DNA from: Saccharofermentans sp.
GTDB taxonomy: Bacteria > Bacillota > Clostridia > Saccharofermentanales > Saccharofermentanaceae
Length of the DNA stretch: 32,374 bases
NCBI GenBank assembly: GCA_016292145.1
Contig: JAEFBA010000022.1
Location: forward strand, 1 to 32,374
Reading direction: 5' to 3'
In this document: one piece after another, positions 1 through 7,803 of the stretch
Layout: the number at the start of each line of letters is the position of its first letter
Numbering within the stretch: position 1 is the stretch's first letter
Program-made: the position numbers and the translations under genes
Notes under the pieces: model-generated
Seen by the model: the letters and a program-made list of their open reading frames with translations, nothing else
Databases searched by the model: none
What the model was told of the DNA's origin: nothing

Positions 1-72
1 ATTTATATTCCGCCGATTATTATATAGGAAATTATTTTTGAATTAAAGAACGATTACTTATGAACAAATAAA

Positions 73-100
73 ACGACGACCGGTAAATTCCGATCGTCGT
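73..100 (-). terminator. Intrinsic terminator after tRNA-Ser
   Basis: An 11-bp inverted repeat (73-83 with 90-100, one G.U pair when read on the minus strand, 6-nt loop) is followed on the minus strand by a T-rich run (72 down to 61). It lies ten bases beyond the tRNA 3' end and would end the tRNA transcript. Bases 1-72 contain nothing else that I recognise. Confidence 0.8.
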
Positions 101-109
101 TGTAGGTTT

Positions 110-198
110 TGGCGGAGCCGCAGGGATTCGAACCCTGGTGCCCGTGAAGGCAAACGGTTTTCAAGACCGCCTCGTTATGACCGCTTCGATACAGCTCC
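110..198 (-). tRNA. tRNA-Ser(UGA)
   Basis: Read on the minus strand this is a complete type II tRNA. The 7-bp acceptor stem pairs 198-192 with 119-113 (including one G.U), the discriminator is G, and CCA is encoded (112-110). The anticodon loop reads CTTGAAA, giving anticodon UGA for serine UCA codons. The long variable arm is typical of tRNA-Ser, and the T loop GGTTCGAATCC is canonical. It stands alone between parB and the window edge, with its own promoter and terminator. Confidence 0.95.
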
Positions 199-213
199 AT
201 TTAAAGGCACTTA

Positions 214-242
214 ATTATACATACATCAGAACCAGTTTGCAA
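214..242 (-). promoter_or_regulatory. Sigma-A promoter for tRNA-Ser
   Basis: On the minus strand there is a -35 TTGCAA (242-237), a 17-bp spacer and a perfect -10 TATAAT (219-214). This places the transcription start a few bases before the mature tRNA 5' end at 198. Spacing and sequence are near consensus. No transcript data support it. Confidence 0.7.
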
Positions 243-297
243 GTATATCCTTGAAATGTCCTGATCTTATGCTTTTCAATGCCTTCAGCAAACAGTC

Positions 298-1413
298 TTA
301 CTGACCGCACAGGATCTCGATAAGTCTGTCTAAGTCTTCGTTGTTCTTATAATCGATAACGATACGGCCGCGGCCTGTAGCGTTGTCCAGCACCTTGATC
401 TTTGTCTTGGCGCCGAGTTCCTTCTTGAGCTTTGTCTCAACGTCCTTAATGCTAAGAGTGAAGCGGATATCAGGCTGCTCAATGATCTGCTTCTTGGTCG
501 GGTTATCCTGAGCTTCAAGATACTTCTTAACAAGAGCTTCAGCCTGACGTACGTTGAGATCGCGTGTCATGATGACATCAGCTACCTTGCGCTGATCTTC
601 CTTCTCCTTAAGACCGAGGATCGCCTTGGCGTGTCCTTCTGAGAGATCTCCGCGGCTTACGAATTCCTGGAGTGACTCATCAAGGTTAAGGATACGGATC
701 GTGTTTGCGATAGTTGCTCTCGGCTTACCGAGTCTCTTAGCGAGCTGGTCCTGTGTGAGCTTGTGGATCTTAAGAAGATTCTGCATTGCTGCAGCTTCTT
801 CAATAGGGTTTAAGTCTTCTCTCTGAATGTTCTCGATAAGAGCCTGCTCCATTGTCTCTCTGTCCGTAAGATCTCTTACGATTGCAGGGATAACAGAAAG
901 GCCTGCGATACGTGCTGCTCTCCAGCGGCGCTCTCCGGCTACGATCCTGTAGCCGTCGCCCTTGCGCTGAACGATGATGGGCTGGATGACACCGATCTCC
1001 TGAATAGAATTTGCGAGTTCGTTCAATGACTCATCATTGAAGATCTTTCTCGGCTGGCCGTTATTAGGGGAGATGTCATTGATCTTGAGTTCAACAACAG
1101 AATCTCTCTTATTCTCAGGAATGCCGTCAGCTGAAAGGAGTGCGCCGAGACCTCTGCCCATAGCAGTCTTGCTCTCTGATACTGCCTTGATGTTAGCGAT
1201 GGGGCGTGCAGCCTTGGGAGCGGGAGCAGCTTTCTTTACGGGAGCCTTAACAGCAGGCTTCATAGGAGCCTTCTTTGCAACGACCTTTGTAGCTGCCTTC
1301 TTGGGAGCAGCCTTAGCGGATGCTTTCTTTGCTGTGGTCTTTGCTGCAGGTTTCTTTGCTGTAGTCTTCTTAGGTGCAGCCTTTGCGGTTACCTTTTTCT
1401 TTATATTAGCCAT
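298..1413 (-). CDS. parB: ParB/Spo0J chromosome-partitioning protein with lysine/alanine-rich N-terminal tail
   Basis: This is a CTP-dependent DNA clamp that loads at parS and spreads, and ParA uses it to separate origins. Domains seen: the family N-terminal motif GRGLGALLS at residues 86-94; the CTP-binding/hydrolysis domain with GERRWRA near 160-166 and ALIENIQREDLNP near 191-203; a helix-turn-helix (about 219-242) that recognises parS; and a C-terminal dimerisation region. The odd part is residues 1-84, made almost entirely of K, A, P and T in AAPKK/TAKK-like repeats, resembling a histone H1 tail. Ordinary ParB begins near GRGLGALLS, and Met85 could be an internal start. The outer start is preferred because an AAGGAG site precedes it at the end of parA, 10 bp away, and the tail stays in frame. 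It is the second gene of the parAB operon. Confidence 0.96.
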   Translation of the reverse strand: MANIKKKVTAKAAPKKTTAKKPAAKTTAKKASAKAAPKKAATKVVAKKAPMKPAVKAPVKKAAPAPKAARPIANIKAVSESKTAMGRGLGALLSADGIPENKRDSVVELKINDISPNNGQPRKIFNDESLNELANSIQEIGVIQPIIVQRKGDGYRIVAGERRWRAARIAGLSVIPAIVRDLTDRETMEQALIENIQREDLNPIEEAAAMQNLLKIHKLTQDQLAKRLGKPRATIANTIRILNLDESLQEFVSRGDLSEGHAKAILGLKEKEDQRKVADVIMTRDLNVRQAEALVKKYLEAQDNPTKKQIIEQPDIRFTLSIKDVETKLKKELGAKTKIKVLDNATGRGRIVIDYKNNEDLDRLIEILCGQ

Positions 1414-1423
1414 ATCGTTCTCC

Positions 1424-2185
1424 TTATACTCGCTTGATTACTTCTTTTACCAAAGCCTCATAAGCCTTGGCGCCCTTGGAATTCTTATCATAGTCGCAGA
1501 TGGCAAGGCCGTGGCTCGGAGCCTCTGCAAGCCTGACATTTCTGGGGATTACAGTCTTGAAGACTTTGGTTCCGAAGTACTTATCTGTCTCTTCCTTAAC
1601 CTGTCTTGAAAGCTGTGTTCTCATATTGAACATCGTAAGAACAACACCCAGGATCTCAAGATCCGGATTGAGCTTTTTCTTAACGATATTGATCGTATCC
1701 ATGAGCTGGGAGAGTCCCTCTAAGGCATAGTATTCGCCCTGGATAGGGATGACCAGTCTGTCAGCTGCAGTAAGCGCGTTGATAGTCAGCAAACCCAATG
1801 ACGGCGGGCTGTCCAGTATTATGAAGTCATAGGAATCAAGCACAGGCTTGATAGCATTTTTAAGTATCTGTTCTCTGGAAATGACCGTTACGAGTTCGAC
1901 CTCAGCGCCTGCCAGATTGATGTTGGTAGGGCAGATATCTACATTTTCTGCATTGGTCTCATAGATCACTTCTGAGAGAGGTGTCTCATTGATAAGAACA
2001 TCGTAGGCTGTGAGTTCAAGTTCACGCTTGTCGATACCGAGGCCGCTCGTGGCATTTGCCTGAGGATCCATGTCTATCAGGAGGACCTTTTTCTTCTTCT
2101 TACCAAGGAAAGCGGCAAGATTGACAGCGGTTGTGGTCTTTCCGACACCGCCCTTTTGGTTTACAAGTGCAATTACTGTCGCCAT
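1424..2185 (-). CDS. parA: ParA/Soj partition ATPase
   Basis: A Walker-type ATPase that binds nonspecific DNA as an ATP dimer and is released by ParB, so moving replicated origins apart. In Bacillus, Soj also acts on DnaA. The protein is 253 residues, a normal length for chromosomal Soj. The deviant Walker A motif KGGVGKTT with signature lysine lies at residues 10-17, the Walker A' region LLIDMDPQAN at about 35-44, and the Walker B-type LDSPPSLG at about 123-130. The start is fixed by AAAGGAG six bases upstream. It heads the parA-parB operon, with three parS sites just upstream of its promoter, so ParB bound there may affect parA transcription. Confidence 0.97.
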   Translation of the reverse strand: MATVIALVNQKGGVGKTTTAVNLAAFLGKKKKKVLLIDMDPQANATSGLGIDKRELELTAYDVLINETPLSEVIYETNAENVDICPTNINLAGAEVELVTVISREQILKNAIKPVLDSYDFIILDSPPSLGLLTINALTAADRLVIPIQGEYYALEGLSQLMDTINIVKKKLNPDLEILGVVLTMFNMRTQLSRQVKEETDKYFGTKVFKTVIPRNVRLAEAPSHGLAICDYDKNSKGAKAYEALVKEVIKRV

Positions 2186-2234
2186 ATTTAACTCCTTTTA
2201 TAAGTATTCCTATTTCAGATACGCTAATTCTAAC

Positions 2235-2261
2235 ATTATAAATAAGAATAATATATGTCAT
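2235..2261 (-). promoter_or_regulatory. Candidate promoter of parAB
   Basis: On the minus strand a TATAAT (2240-2235) is preceded after about 15 bp by ATGACA (2261-2256). The -10 is perfect but the spacing is short, so only the -10 is convincing. parS1 lies about 23 bp further upstream. Confidence 0.45.
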
Positions 2262-2283
2262 CTTTAATACAATTTCTTCCAAA

Positions 2284-2299
2284 TGTTCCACGTGGAACA
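2284..2299. promoter_or_regulatory. parS site 1
   Basis: A perfect 16-bp palindrome TGTTCCACGTGGAACA. The published Firmicute parS consensus is TGTTNCACGTGAAACA, so this is a fully symmetric version. It is the ParB loading site closest to parA. Confidence 0.95.
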
Positions 2300-2344
2300 T
2301 TTTCATATTCGTCACGTTGGAGAAATTGTTCAGAACTTGTTCAT

Positions 2345-2360
2345 TGTTCCACGTGGAACA
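2345..2360. promoter_or_regulatory. parS site 2
   Basis: Second identical copy of TGTTCCACGTGGAACA, 61 bp from the first measured start to start. Confidence 0.95.
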
Positions 2361-2393
2361 ATCTTACTCTGTTCCCCGGGTCCTTCCCTGGAA

Positions 2394-2409
2394 TGTTCCA
2401 CGTGGAACA
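2394..2409. promoter_or_regulatory. parS site 3
   Basis: Third identical copy of TGTTCCACGTGGAACA, 49 bp from the second, between parA and the gyrB terminator. The whole cluster lies about 5 kb from the putative oriC, the usual distance for origin-proximal parS. Confidence 0.95.
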
Positions 2410-2417
2410 ATTAAAGC

Positions 2418-2453
2418 AAAACGGGTGCCGGAATTGTTCCGAACACCCGTTTT
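2418..2453 (-). terminator. gyrB terminator
   Basis: A 10-bp stem (2418-2427 with 2444-2453), extendable inward by CGGAA/TTCCG pairing, lies about 25 bp past the gyrB stop. The A/T-rich outer pairs give a U-run on either strand, so it could work in both directions. It separates gyrB from the parS cluster. Confidence 0.8.
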
Positions 2454-2475
2454 AAAGGATATGACCCGATTAGTA

Positions 2476-4614
2476 TCAGTTATCGATATTAGCGAGCTTT
2501 GCATTCTCCTGAATGAATTCCTTACGGGGTTCTACCTGGTCGCCCATGAGAAGGTTGAATGTCTCGTCAGCTTCCTGTGCGTCCTTAAGAGTAACTCTTA
2601 ACAGCTTTCTTGTAACAGGATTCATTGTTGTCTCCCAGAGCTGTTCGGAACTCATCTCACCAAGACCCTTGAATCGCTGGATAAGAGGATTGTCCCACTT
2701 ATGTTCGGCCTTGATCTGCTCGATCTCCTTATCGTCATAAGCGTAATATGCTTCATCACCCTTATAGACCTTGTAGAGCGGAGGACATGCGATATAGACA
2801 TATCCGCCTTCAACGAGGGGCTTTAAATATCTGAAGAAGAATGTGAGAAGGAGTGTTCTGATGTGTGAACCGTCGACGTCGGCATCGGCCATGATGATTA
2901 CCTTATGGTATCTGAGCTTTGTCTCATCGAATTCATCACCGATTCCGGCACCCAAAGCCATAACGACAGGCTGGAGCTTCTCATTGGAATATACCTTATC
3001 GATCCTGGCCTTCTCAACGTTGAGCATCTTGCCCCAGAGAGGGAGGATAGCCTGATACTTACGTTCTCTGCCCTGCTTTGCGGATCCGCCTGCGGAGTCA
3101 CCCTCTACGATGAAGATCTCGCAGAACTCTGCCTCATCGCTCTGGCAGTCAGCAAGCTTACCGGGCAATGCATTATTCTCAAATACTGTCTTTCTTCTTG
3201 TAAGTTCTCTTGCTCTCTTTGCAGCGTCTCTTGCTCTGGAAGCAGAAAGGCACTTATCCATGATGAGCTTTGCAATATCAGGATGCTCTTCAAGATAGAT
3301 CTCGAGCTTCTCATATACTGCGCTGTCCACCATAGGTCTGATCTCAGCATTACCGAGCTTACTCTTTGTCTGACCTTCGAACTGAGGATCAGGAAGCTTA
3401 ACTGAGATGATCGCAGCAAGACCTTCTCTTGTATCTTCACCCTGGAGCTTAACGTCGCCGTCCTTAATGAACTTATACTTCTTGGCATAGTCATTAATAG
3501 CTCTTGTCATGGCTGCACGGAAACCAACAAGGTGTGTACCGCCTTCAGGTGTGGCGATATTGTTAGCGTATGTATATACAGTCTCCTGATAGGAGTCATT
3601 GTACTGGAGAGCGATCTCTACGAAGTTATCTCCCTGCTTTGTAGCAAAGTAGATAGGAGGTGTATTAATAGCTTCCTTATGTCTGTTCAGATACTCAACG
3701 AAGGAGATGATACCGCCGTCATAATGGAGGTGCTTCTTGACAGGTTCAGCGCCTCTGTCATCAGTAAGATCGATCGTAACTTCCTTGTTAAGGAAAGCCA
3801 TCTCACGGTAACGTGTGATCATTGAATCGAAGTCGAAAACGATATCCGGGAAGATGGAATTATCAGGGATAAAGTTGGTCTTCGTACCTGTATCTTCCTT
3901 ATCACAGGTGCCTACGATATGGAGCGGAACAGTGGTCTTACCCTTCTCGAATTCGATCTCATAGATGTTGCCGTCACGGCGTACCTGGACCTTCATATGA
4001 TCAGCAAGAGCATTAACTACAGACGCGCCTACGCCGTGCAGACCGCCTGAGATACTGTATGCTCCGCCGCCGAATTTACCGCCTGCATGAAGCACTGTAT
4101 GAACGACTTCAACCGTAGGGATTCCGAGCTTAGGATGGTTACCTACAGGGATACCTGAACCGTTATCCGTAACTGTAACAGATCCGTCCTTCTCAAGTAC
4201 GACATCTATTGTATCGCAGCGTCCTGCAAGTGCTTCGTCAACTGAGTTTGCTACGATCTCATAGATAAGGTGATGAAGACCTCTGAGTGTCGTATCACCG
4301 ATATACATACCGGGACGCTTTCTTACGGCTTCCAATCCTTCGAGGACCTGAATATCATCTTCGCTGTACTCGCTGCTGTTGGATGTATCGAAGCTGTCCT
4401 GATCTCCTTCTGCAGCTAATACGTCAGCCATGGATTCTTCCTTGAAATCCTCAGTTAATGCTCTGGGATTCTCGGCAAGATTCTTAAGCTCGTCATCGTC
4501 ACCCTCTTCTACAGGCTGGAAGTAAAGATCAACCGCGCCGGTAGGGCGGGAATTAGCCTCAGGAGCGGGCTGTGTCTCCTCAAAATTGAAATTCTTCTCG
4601 TCGTTTTCCTTCAT
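2476..4614 (-). CDS. gyrB: DNA gyrase subunit B
   Basis: The ATPase subunit of gyrase, which with GyrA introduces negative supercoils. Numbering here counts from an in-frame TTG at 4653, 13 codons upstream of the chosen start. Seen: the GHKL ATP site with EIVANSVDEALAG (132-144), DNGSGIP (163-169) and GGLHGVGASVVNAL (203-216); the transducer region; the TOPRIM domain with EGDSAGG (517-523) and DADVDG (590-595); and the C-terminal RFKGLGEM (660-667). I chose the ATG at 4614 because AGGAG precedes it by 11 bases, giving 712 residues. About 80 residues before the usual GyrB start are acidic and low-complexity, which is not typical. gyrA is not next to it, unlike in Bacillus; parS follows instead. 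Codons and motifs look like an intact housekeeping gene. Confidence 0.97.
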   Translation of the reverse strand: MKENDEKNFNFEETQPAPEANSRPTGAVDLYFQPVEEGDDDELKNLAENPRALTEDFKEESMADVLAAEGDQDSFDTSNSSEYSEDDIQVLEGLEAVRKRPGMYIGDTTLRGLHHLIYEIVANSVDEALAGRCDTIDVVLEKDGSVTVTDNGSGIPVGNHPKLGIPTVEVVHTVLHAGGKFGGGAYSISGGLHGVGASVVNALADHMKVQVRRDGNIYEIEFEKGKTTVPLHIVGTCDKEDTGTKTNFIPDNSIFPDIVFDFDSMITRYREMAFLNKEVTIDLTDDRGAEPVKKHLHYDGGIISFVEYLNRHKEAINTPPIYFATKQGDNFVEIALQYNDSYQETVYTYANNIATPEGGTHLVGFRAAMTRAINDYAKKYKFIKDGDVKLQGEDTREGLAAIISVKLPDPQFEGQTKSKLGNAEIRPMVDSAVYEKLEIYLEEHPDIAKLIMDKCLSASRARDAAKRARELTRRKTVFENNALPGKLADCQSDEAEFCEIFIVEGDSAGGSAKQGRERKYQAILPLWGKMLNVEKARIDKVYSNEKLQPVVMALGAGIGDEFDETKLRYHKVIIMADADVDGSHIRTLLLTFFFRYLKPLVEGGYVYIACPPLYKVYKGDEAYYAYDDKEIEQIKAEHKWDNPLIQRFKGLGEMSSEQLWETTMNPVTRKLLRVTLKDAQEADETFNLLMGDQVEPRKEFIQENAKLANIDN

Positions 4615-4698
4615 AAATGCAAAAACTCCTATTCTTGACGGCAAATCCGGCAAAGAGCCTGATATTGCTGTATTTGTAACACCGTTATTGGGCTGTTC

Positions 4699-4950
4699 TC
4701 AGAAGCTCCCGGAAGACATCAGTCTGTTTAATAGCAGATTAGCGGAGAGTGAACAAACATATGTTTTATCATCTGTGATCACCAATGACTTGGGTATCTC
4801 TTCAGTCACGTACTGCAGTCTTCCTTGTTCGTCCTCACGGTTGATAAACTCCGTCACGTCCTTCTGGGAAGGGGAGACTGTCTCAAGGTTGACTACACAG
4901 GTAACCGAAGATTTGAGCACTGAAAGATCATTGCCGATATGAATGAACAT
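4699..4950 (-). CDS. remB: RemB-like protein (DUF370)
   Basis: A small 83-residue protein beginning MFIHIGNDLSVL, which matches the DUF370/RemA-RemB family. In Bacillus subtilis the yaaB/remB gene occupies the same place between recF and gyrB, and the related RemA is a DNA-binding regulator of matrix genes; the role of the origin copy is less clear. The start is the ATG at 4950, with GGAGG seven bases upstream; a TTG one codon earlier is unlikely. It is followed by gyrB and probably co-transcribed with it. Identification rests on the N-terminal pattern and on synteny. Confidence 0.85.
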   Translation of the reverse strand: MFIHIGNDLSVLKSSVTCVVNLETVSPSQKDVTEFINREDEQGRLQYVTEEIPKSLVITDDKTYVCSLSANLLLNRLMSSGSF

Positions 4951-4993
4951 CAAAAAGCCTCCAAATCGTCCGGAATCCTCTTCTAACCTATAA

Positions 4994-4999
4994 ATTATA
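4994..4999 (-). promoter_or_regulatory. Candidate -10 box upstream of remB-gyrB
   Basis: TATAAT on the minus strand in the 132-bp AT-rich gap between recF and remB. No good -35 lies at 16-18 bp. A weak AAAAACG/CGTTTTT repeat near 5047-5063 could be a poor terminator for recF. The gap suggests that remB-gyrB has its own promoter. Confidence 0.35.
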
Positions 5000-5082
5000 T
5001 CATAAATGGGAAGAATAATATGTTTATTATAATATAAGAATGGGGCAAAAACGGGCGTTTTTTAGCGTAATTTGTCCTAAAA

Positions 5083-6327
5083 TCAGGCTTCTTTAGTGAT
5101 AATGCCGCCGTCGACCTTATAGAATTCGGTCTTATTTGCGCCCTCTATCGCATCGATCTCTTCGCCGATCATATTCTTATCCGTGCACGTGATGAAGATC
5201 TGGGCACCCTTCATGGCCTGTACAAGGCTTAATCTCCTCGTCTTATCAAGTTCGGAGAATACATCATCCAGAATGAGTATCGGTGTAGAGGAGACGAACA
5301 TCTTGATTATCTCGAGTTCGGAGAGCTTCAATGCGAGCGCTGCAGTCCTCTGCTGGCCCTGGGAAGAGAACTTCTTCATCTCCAGGTCGTCTAATTTGAT
5401 CAGGATGTCATCCCTATGTATGCCGATGGATGAGATATGCTTCTCAATGTCGTAATTACGCACTGATTTCAGCTTGGCAAGGACCAGATCTGAGATAATG
5501 CCCTTTATACGCCCATAATCGCCCTCTGAGAGGCCTTTACCCATATAGTCGTCATATTTACTGTTTTTTGTCAGAAACGTTTCTAAGGCCCCTACAACGC
5601 CAAATACGGTATTGTACTCGATAGAGAGGTTTTCTTTGCCCCCTGAAATGCTTCCGTGATGCTTTGAGGCAGTATCAGAGATCAGCTTAGCGAACCTGTA
5701 GCGCTTTAAGATTATCTCTGCCGAAGATTCAGCCAGAGAAAAGTCCCAGAAATCAAGCTGCTGGTCCGTAAGATCTGATTTAGCATTCGGTTTTATGCTC
5801 TTAAGGAGTGCATTCTTCTGCGCCAGAAGCCTGCTGTAATTGGTCAGAAGATTGAAATAAGAAGGGGATACCTTCGATATCAGCGTATTTAAGAATTTAC
5901 GCCTGAAAGCCGGAGCATTTTTAACGATATTGAGGTCTTCGGGAGCAAAGATAACAATGTTACATATGCCGATATAATCAGAGATCTTATCTACCGGAGC
6001 ATTATCTGCGATAAGGATCCTTCCGGGCCTTCCTGATCTGCTCAAAGAAGACTTTTCGCTGTAATAGCCTGATACAAGATGAACATCGGATCCGTCATCA
6101 TCAGTAAGATCTAAGCCTGCTTTATATTCATTCTCACCGAACTTTATAAGGTCAGAATCCTTGCTGGTCCTGTGCGATGTGATACTTGAAGCAACATAGA
6201 TACCTTCAACGAGATTTGTCTTTCCCTGGGCGTTATTACCGTAAAAGATATTAACAGAAGGCCCGACATCCAAATCGAGCCTTCCGTAATTTCTGAAGTT
6301 TTCTAAATGTATGCTTCTTATGAACAT
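5083..6327 (-). CDS. recF: RecF recombination mediator
   Basis: An SMC-like ABC ATPase that with RecO and RecR loads RecA on gapped DNA. The N-terminal pattern MFIRSIHLENFRNY is diagnostic. Walker A GNNAQGKT is at 30-37, the ABC signature region SSQGQQRT at 321-328, and Walker B LILDD at 351-355 followed by VFSELD. It has 414 residues against about 370 in most species; the extra length seems spread through the middle (roughly 225-285). The start codon overlaps the dnaN stop (TAATG), and no strong ribosome site is visible, so translation is probably coupled to dnaN. Confidence 0.95.
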   Translation of the reverse strand: MFIRSIHLENFRNYGRLDLDVGPSVNIFYGNNAQGKTNLVEGIYVASSITSHRTSKDSDLIKFGENEYKAGLDLTDDDGSDVHLVSGYYSEKSSLSRSGRPGRILIADNAPVDKISDYIGICNIVIFAPEDLNIVKNAPAFRRKFLNTLISKVSPSYFNLLTNYSRLLAQKNALLKSIKPNAKSDLTDQQLDFWDFSLAESSAEIILKRYRFAKLISDTASKHHGSISGGKENLSIEYNTVFGVVGALETFLTKNSKYDDYMGKGLSEGDYGRIKGIISDLVLAKLKSVRNYDIEKHISSIGIHRDDILIKLDDLEMKKFSSQGQQRTAALALKLSELEIIKMFVSSTPILILDDVFSELDKTRRLSLVQAMKGAQIFITCTDKNMIGEEIDAIEGANKTEFYKVDGGIITKEA

Positions 6328-7442
6328 TATCTTCTGATAGGAAGAATAAGATAAATGTACTTCTCACCCTCAACAGGCTTGATAATGCAGGGTCCCTGAC
6401 CGCCGTTAACTTCGACCTTGATCTCTTCATCATCGATATTCTTAAGTACATCAAGAACATATCTTGAATTGAAATCTACATCTATAAGGTCACCTTCAAG
6501 ACTGATCGAGATATTCTCCTGGAGATTACCTCTTGCTGAAGTAGCCTGGACTGTAAGCTCTGAAGGATTATTTGAAAGGAATCTTACAGGGCACTTACGG
6601 TCGTCTGTCATGATGATGAGTGAAGCTCTGTCGACAGCATCAAGGAACTGCTTGCGGTTGATCGTGATGACTGTCTTAGGATTCTTCGTAATGATGGAAT
6701 CGAAATTAATGAACTGGCCTTCGATAAGACGTGAAACCATTCTTACATTGCCGATATCGAATAAGAGATTCTGCATTGATGTGTAGATATTGATCTCAGC
6801 ATCTTCGTCATCACTTAAGATCTTGCTCATCTCGGTAAGAGCCTTACCGGGAACGATATAGTTGATCTTAGGGAAGTCATTGCCCATCTCTTCGCGGTTG
6901 ATAGCCATTCTGAAACCGTCGATAGATACAACGGAAAGAACTGAACCGTCAGATACGATATTGGAACCTGTAAGAACAGGACGTGAATTATCACGTGATA
7001 CTGCGAAGATAGTGTGATTGATCATATTCTTAAGGATCTTCTGACCCATAACGATCTTCTCAGCGCTTGTCTCATCGATCTCAGGGATCTTCGGGAACGG
7101 CTCCGGGTCAAGACCAGCGATCTTGAACTCAGCCTGTCCGCACTTAATAGTTGTCTGGAAATTGCTGTCGGAAATGATATCTACTTCAGGCTCAGGAAGC
7201 TTTCTGATGATATCACCGAAGAACTTTGAATCGATAACAACAGCGCCCTTCTCAGTAACACTTGCTTCCACATCAGCCTCAATACCTGTCTGTAGATCGT
7301 AGCCCGTAAGCTTGATCTTATCGTCGTCTGACGCTTCAATGAGAATGCCGTTAAGGATATTTACTGTACTGTTAGTAGTAACAGCCCTCTGAACTATGGA
7401 TACATTATTAACCAAGTCATCTCTGCTGCATGTGAACTTCAT
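6327..7442 (-). CDS. dnaN: DNA polymerase III beta sliding clamp
   Basis: A ring clamp that tethers the replicative polymerase and binds many partner proteins. The 371 residues and the three-fold repeat architecture fit the family; recognisable pieces are the N-terminus MKFTCSRDDLVNNV, the middle SRPVLTGSNIV and the C-terminal end YLILPIRR. The start was moved to the ATG at 7442, because an AAAGGTGG site lies ten bases upstream and the family begins MKF; an upstream in-frame ATG would add seven unrelated residues. It is followed by recF with overlapping stop and start. Confidence 0.96.
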   Translation of the reverse strand: MKFTCSRDDLVNNVSIVQRAVTTNSTVNILNGILIEASDDDKIKLTGYDLQTGIEADVEASVTEKGAVVIDSKFFGDIIRKLPEPEVDIISDSNFQTTIKCGQAEFKIAGLDPEPFPKIPEIDETSAEKIVMGQKILKNMINHTIFAVSRDNSRPVLTGSNIVSDGSVLSVVSIDGFRMAINREEMGNDFPKINYIVPGKALTEMSKILSDDEDAEINIYTSMQNLLFDIGNVRMVSRLIEGQFINFDSIITKNPKTVITINRKQFLDAVDRASLIIMTDDRKCPVRFLSNNPSELTVQATSARGNLQENISISLEGDLIDVDFNSRYVLDVLKNIDDEEIKVEVNGGQGPCIIKPVEGEKYIYLILPIRR

Positions 7443-7737
7443 ATGAAGGGAGCCACCTTTCATTATTAATAAAATATTTCAAACATTATACACTGAAATA
7501 TATTAAAAATGTATAGTTTAACGGTGTTACAAAACTCGATTTTTAGGACATTTTCGAAAATCCCGATGACCGGCTCTGTAGTATTTAAAGATAGCTCGTA
7601 TTAGCCGTATTATGTTCTGTTCAAATGTTCAAAACCTGCCAAAAGTCCGTCTGTTCAGAGCATTTTTCGAAACATTACAATGTACAAAAGTCATTTGATG
7701 AGTGTTCACAAAAATACCCTTTTGAACATTGTTACAT

Positions 7738-7746
7738 TTATACACA
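7738..7746 (+). promoter_or_regulatory. DnaA box TTATACACA
   Basis: Exact match to the general DnaA-box consensus TTATNCACA, inside the dnaN-dnaA gap. Confidence 0.65.
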
Positions 7747-7785
7747 ACACGTCTACATGAAATCTACAGCAAGTTATGAACAAAA

Positions 7786-7800
7786 GAACAATTATTGTTC
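7786..7800 (-). repeat. AT-rich inverted repeat just after dnaA
   Basis: GAACAATTATTGTTC, seven bases mirrored around one central T, ends 4 bp past the dnaA stop. On the minus strand it is followed by TTTT, so it could be a weak dnaA terminator. Its right arm is also one of the TGAACA-type repeats. The spacing does not match a LexA box (four bases needed between GAAC and GTTC, seven here). Confidence 0.4.
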
Positions 7801-7803
7801 AAA

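Larger units (their letters stand above)
7443..7803. other. Putative chromosomal origin oriC between dnaN and dnaA
   Basis: A 361-bp gene-free AT-rich region. It holds one exact DnaA box TTATACACA (7738-7746), a one-mismatch copy TTATACACT (7486-7494), and seven copies of a TGAACA-type 9-mer between 7618 and 7804. The dnaN-proximal end (7465-7530) is nearly pure A/T and could be the unwinding element; a palindrome ATTTTCGAAAAT lies at 7550-7561. Gene polarity diverges around dnaA, which also points here. The dnaA-sortase gap (9139-9246) has no recognisable boxes, so a single-part origin is my reading. This is inference without skew analysis. Confidence 0.7.

Noticed and set aside
1037-1609. 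190-codon plus-strand ORF, Ala/Phe-rich
   Set aside because: Antisense shadow of the parB lysine/alanine tail and the parA end; no ribosome site and a composition expected from the opposite strand.
2905-3405. 166-codon plus-strand ORF inside gyrB
   Set aside because: Opposite-strand shadow of a highly conserved gyrB; no independent features.
4615-4653. TTG start for gyrB 13 codons upstream
   Set aside because: No ribosome site; the ATG at 4614 has AGGAG upstream.
7786-7800. LexA box at the end of dnaA
   Set aside because: The GAAC/GTTC halves are seven bases apart; LexA needs four.
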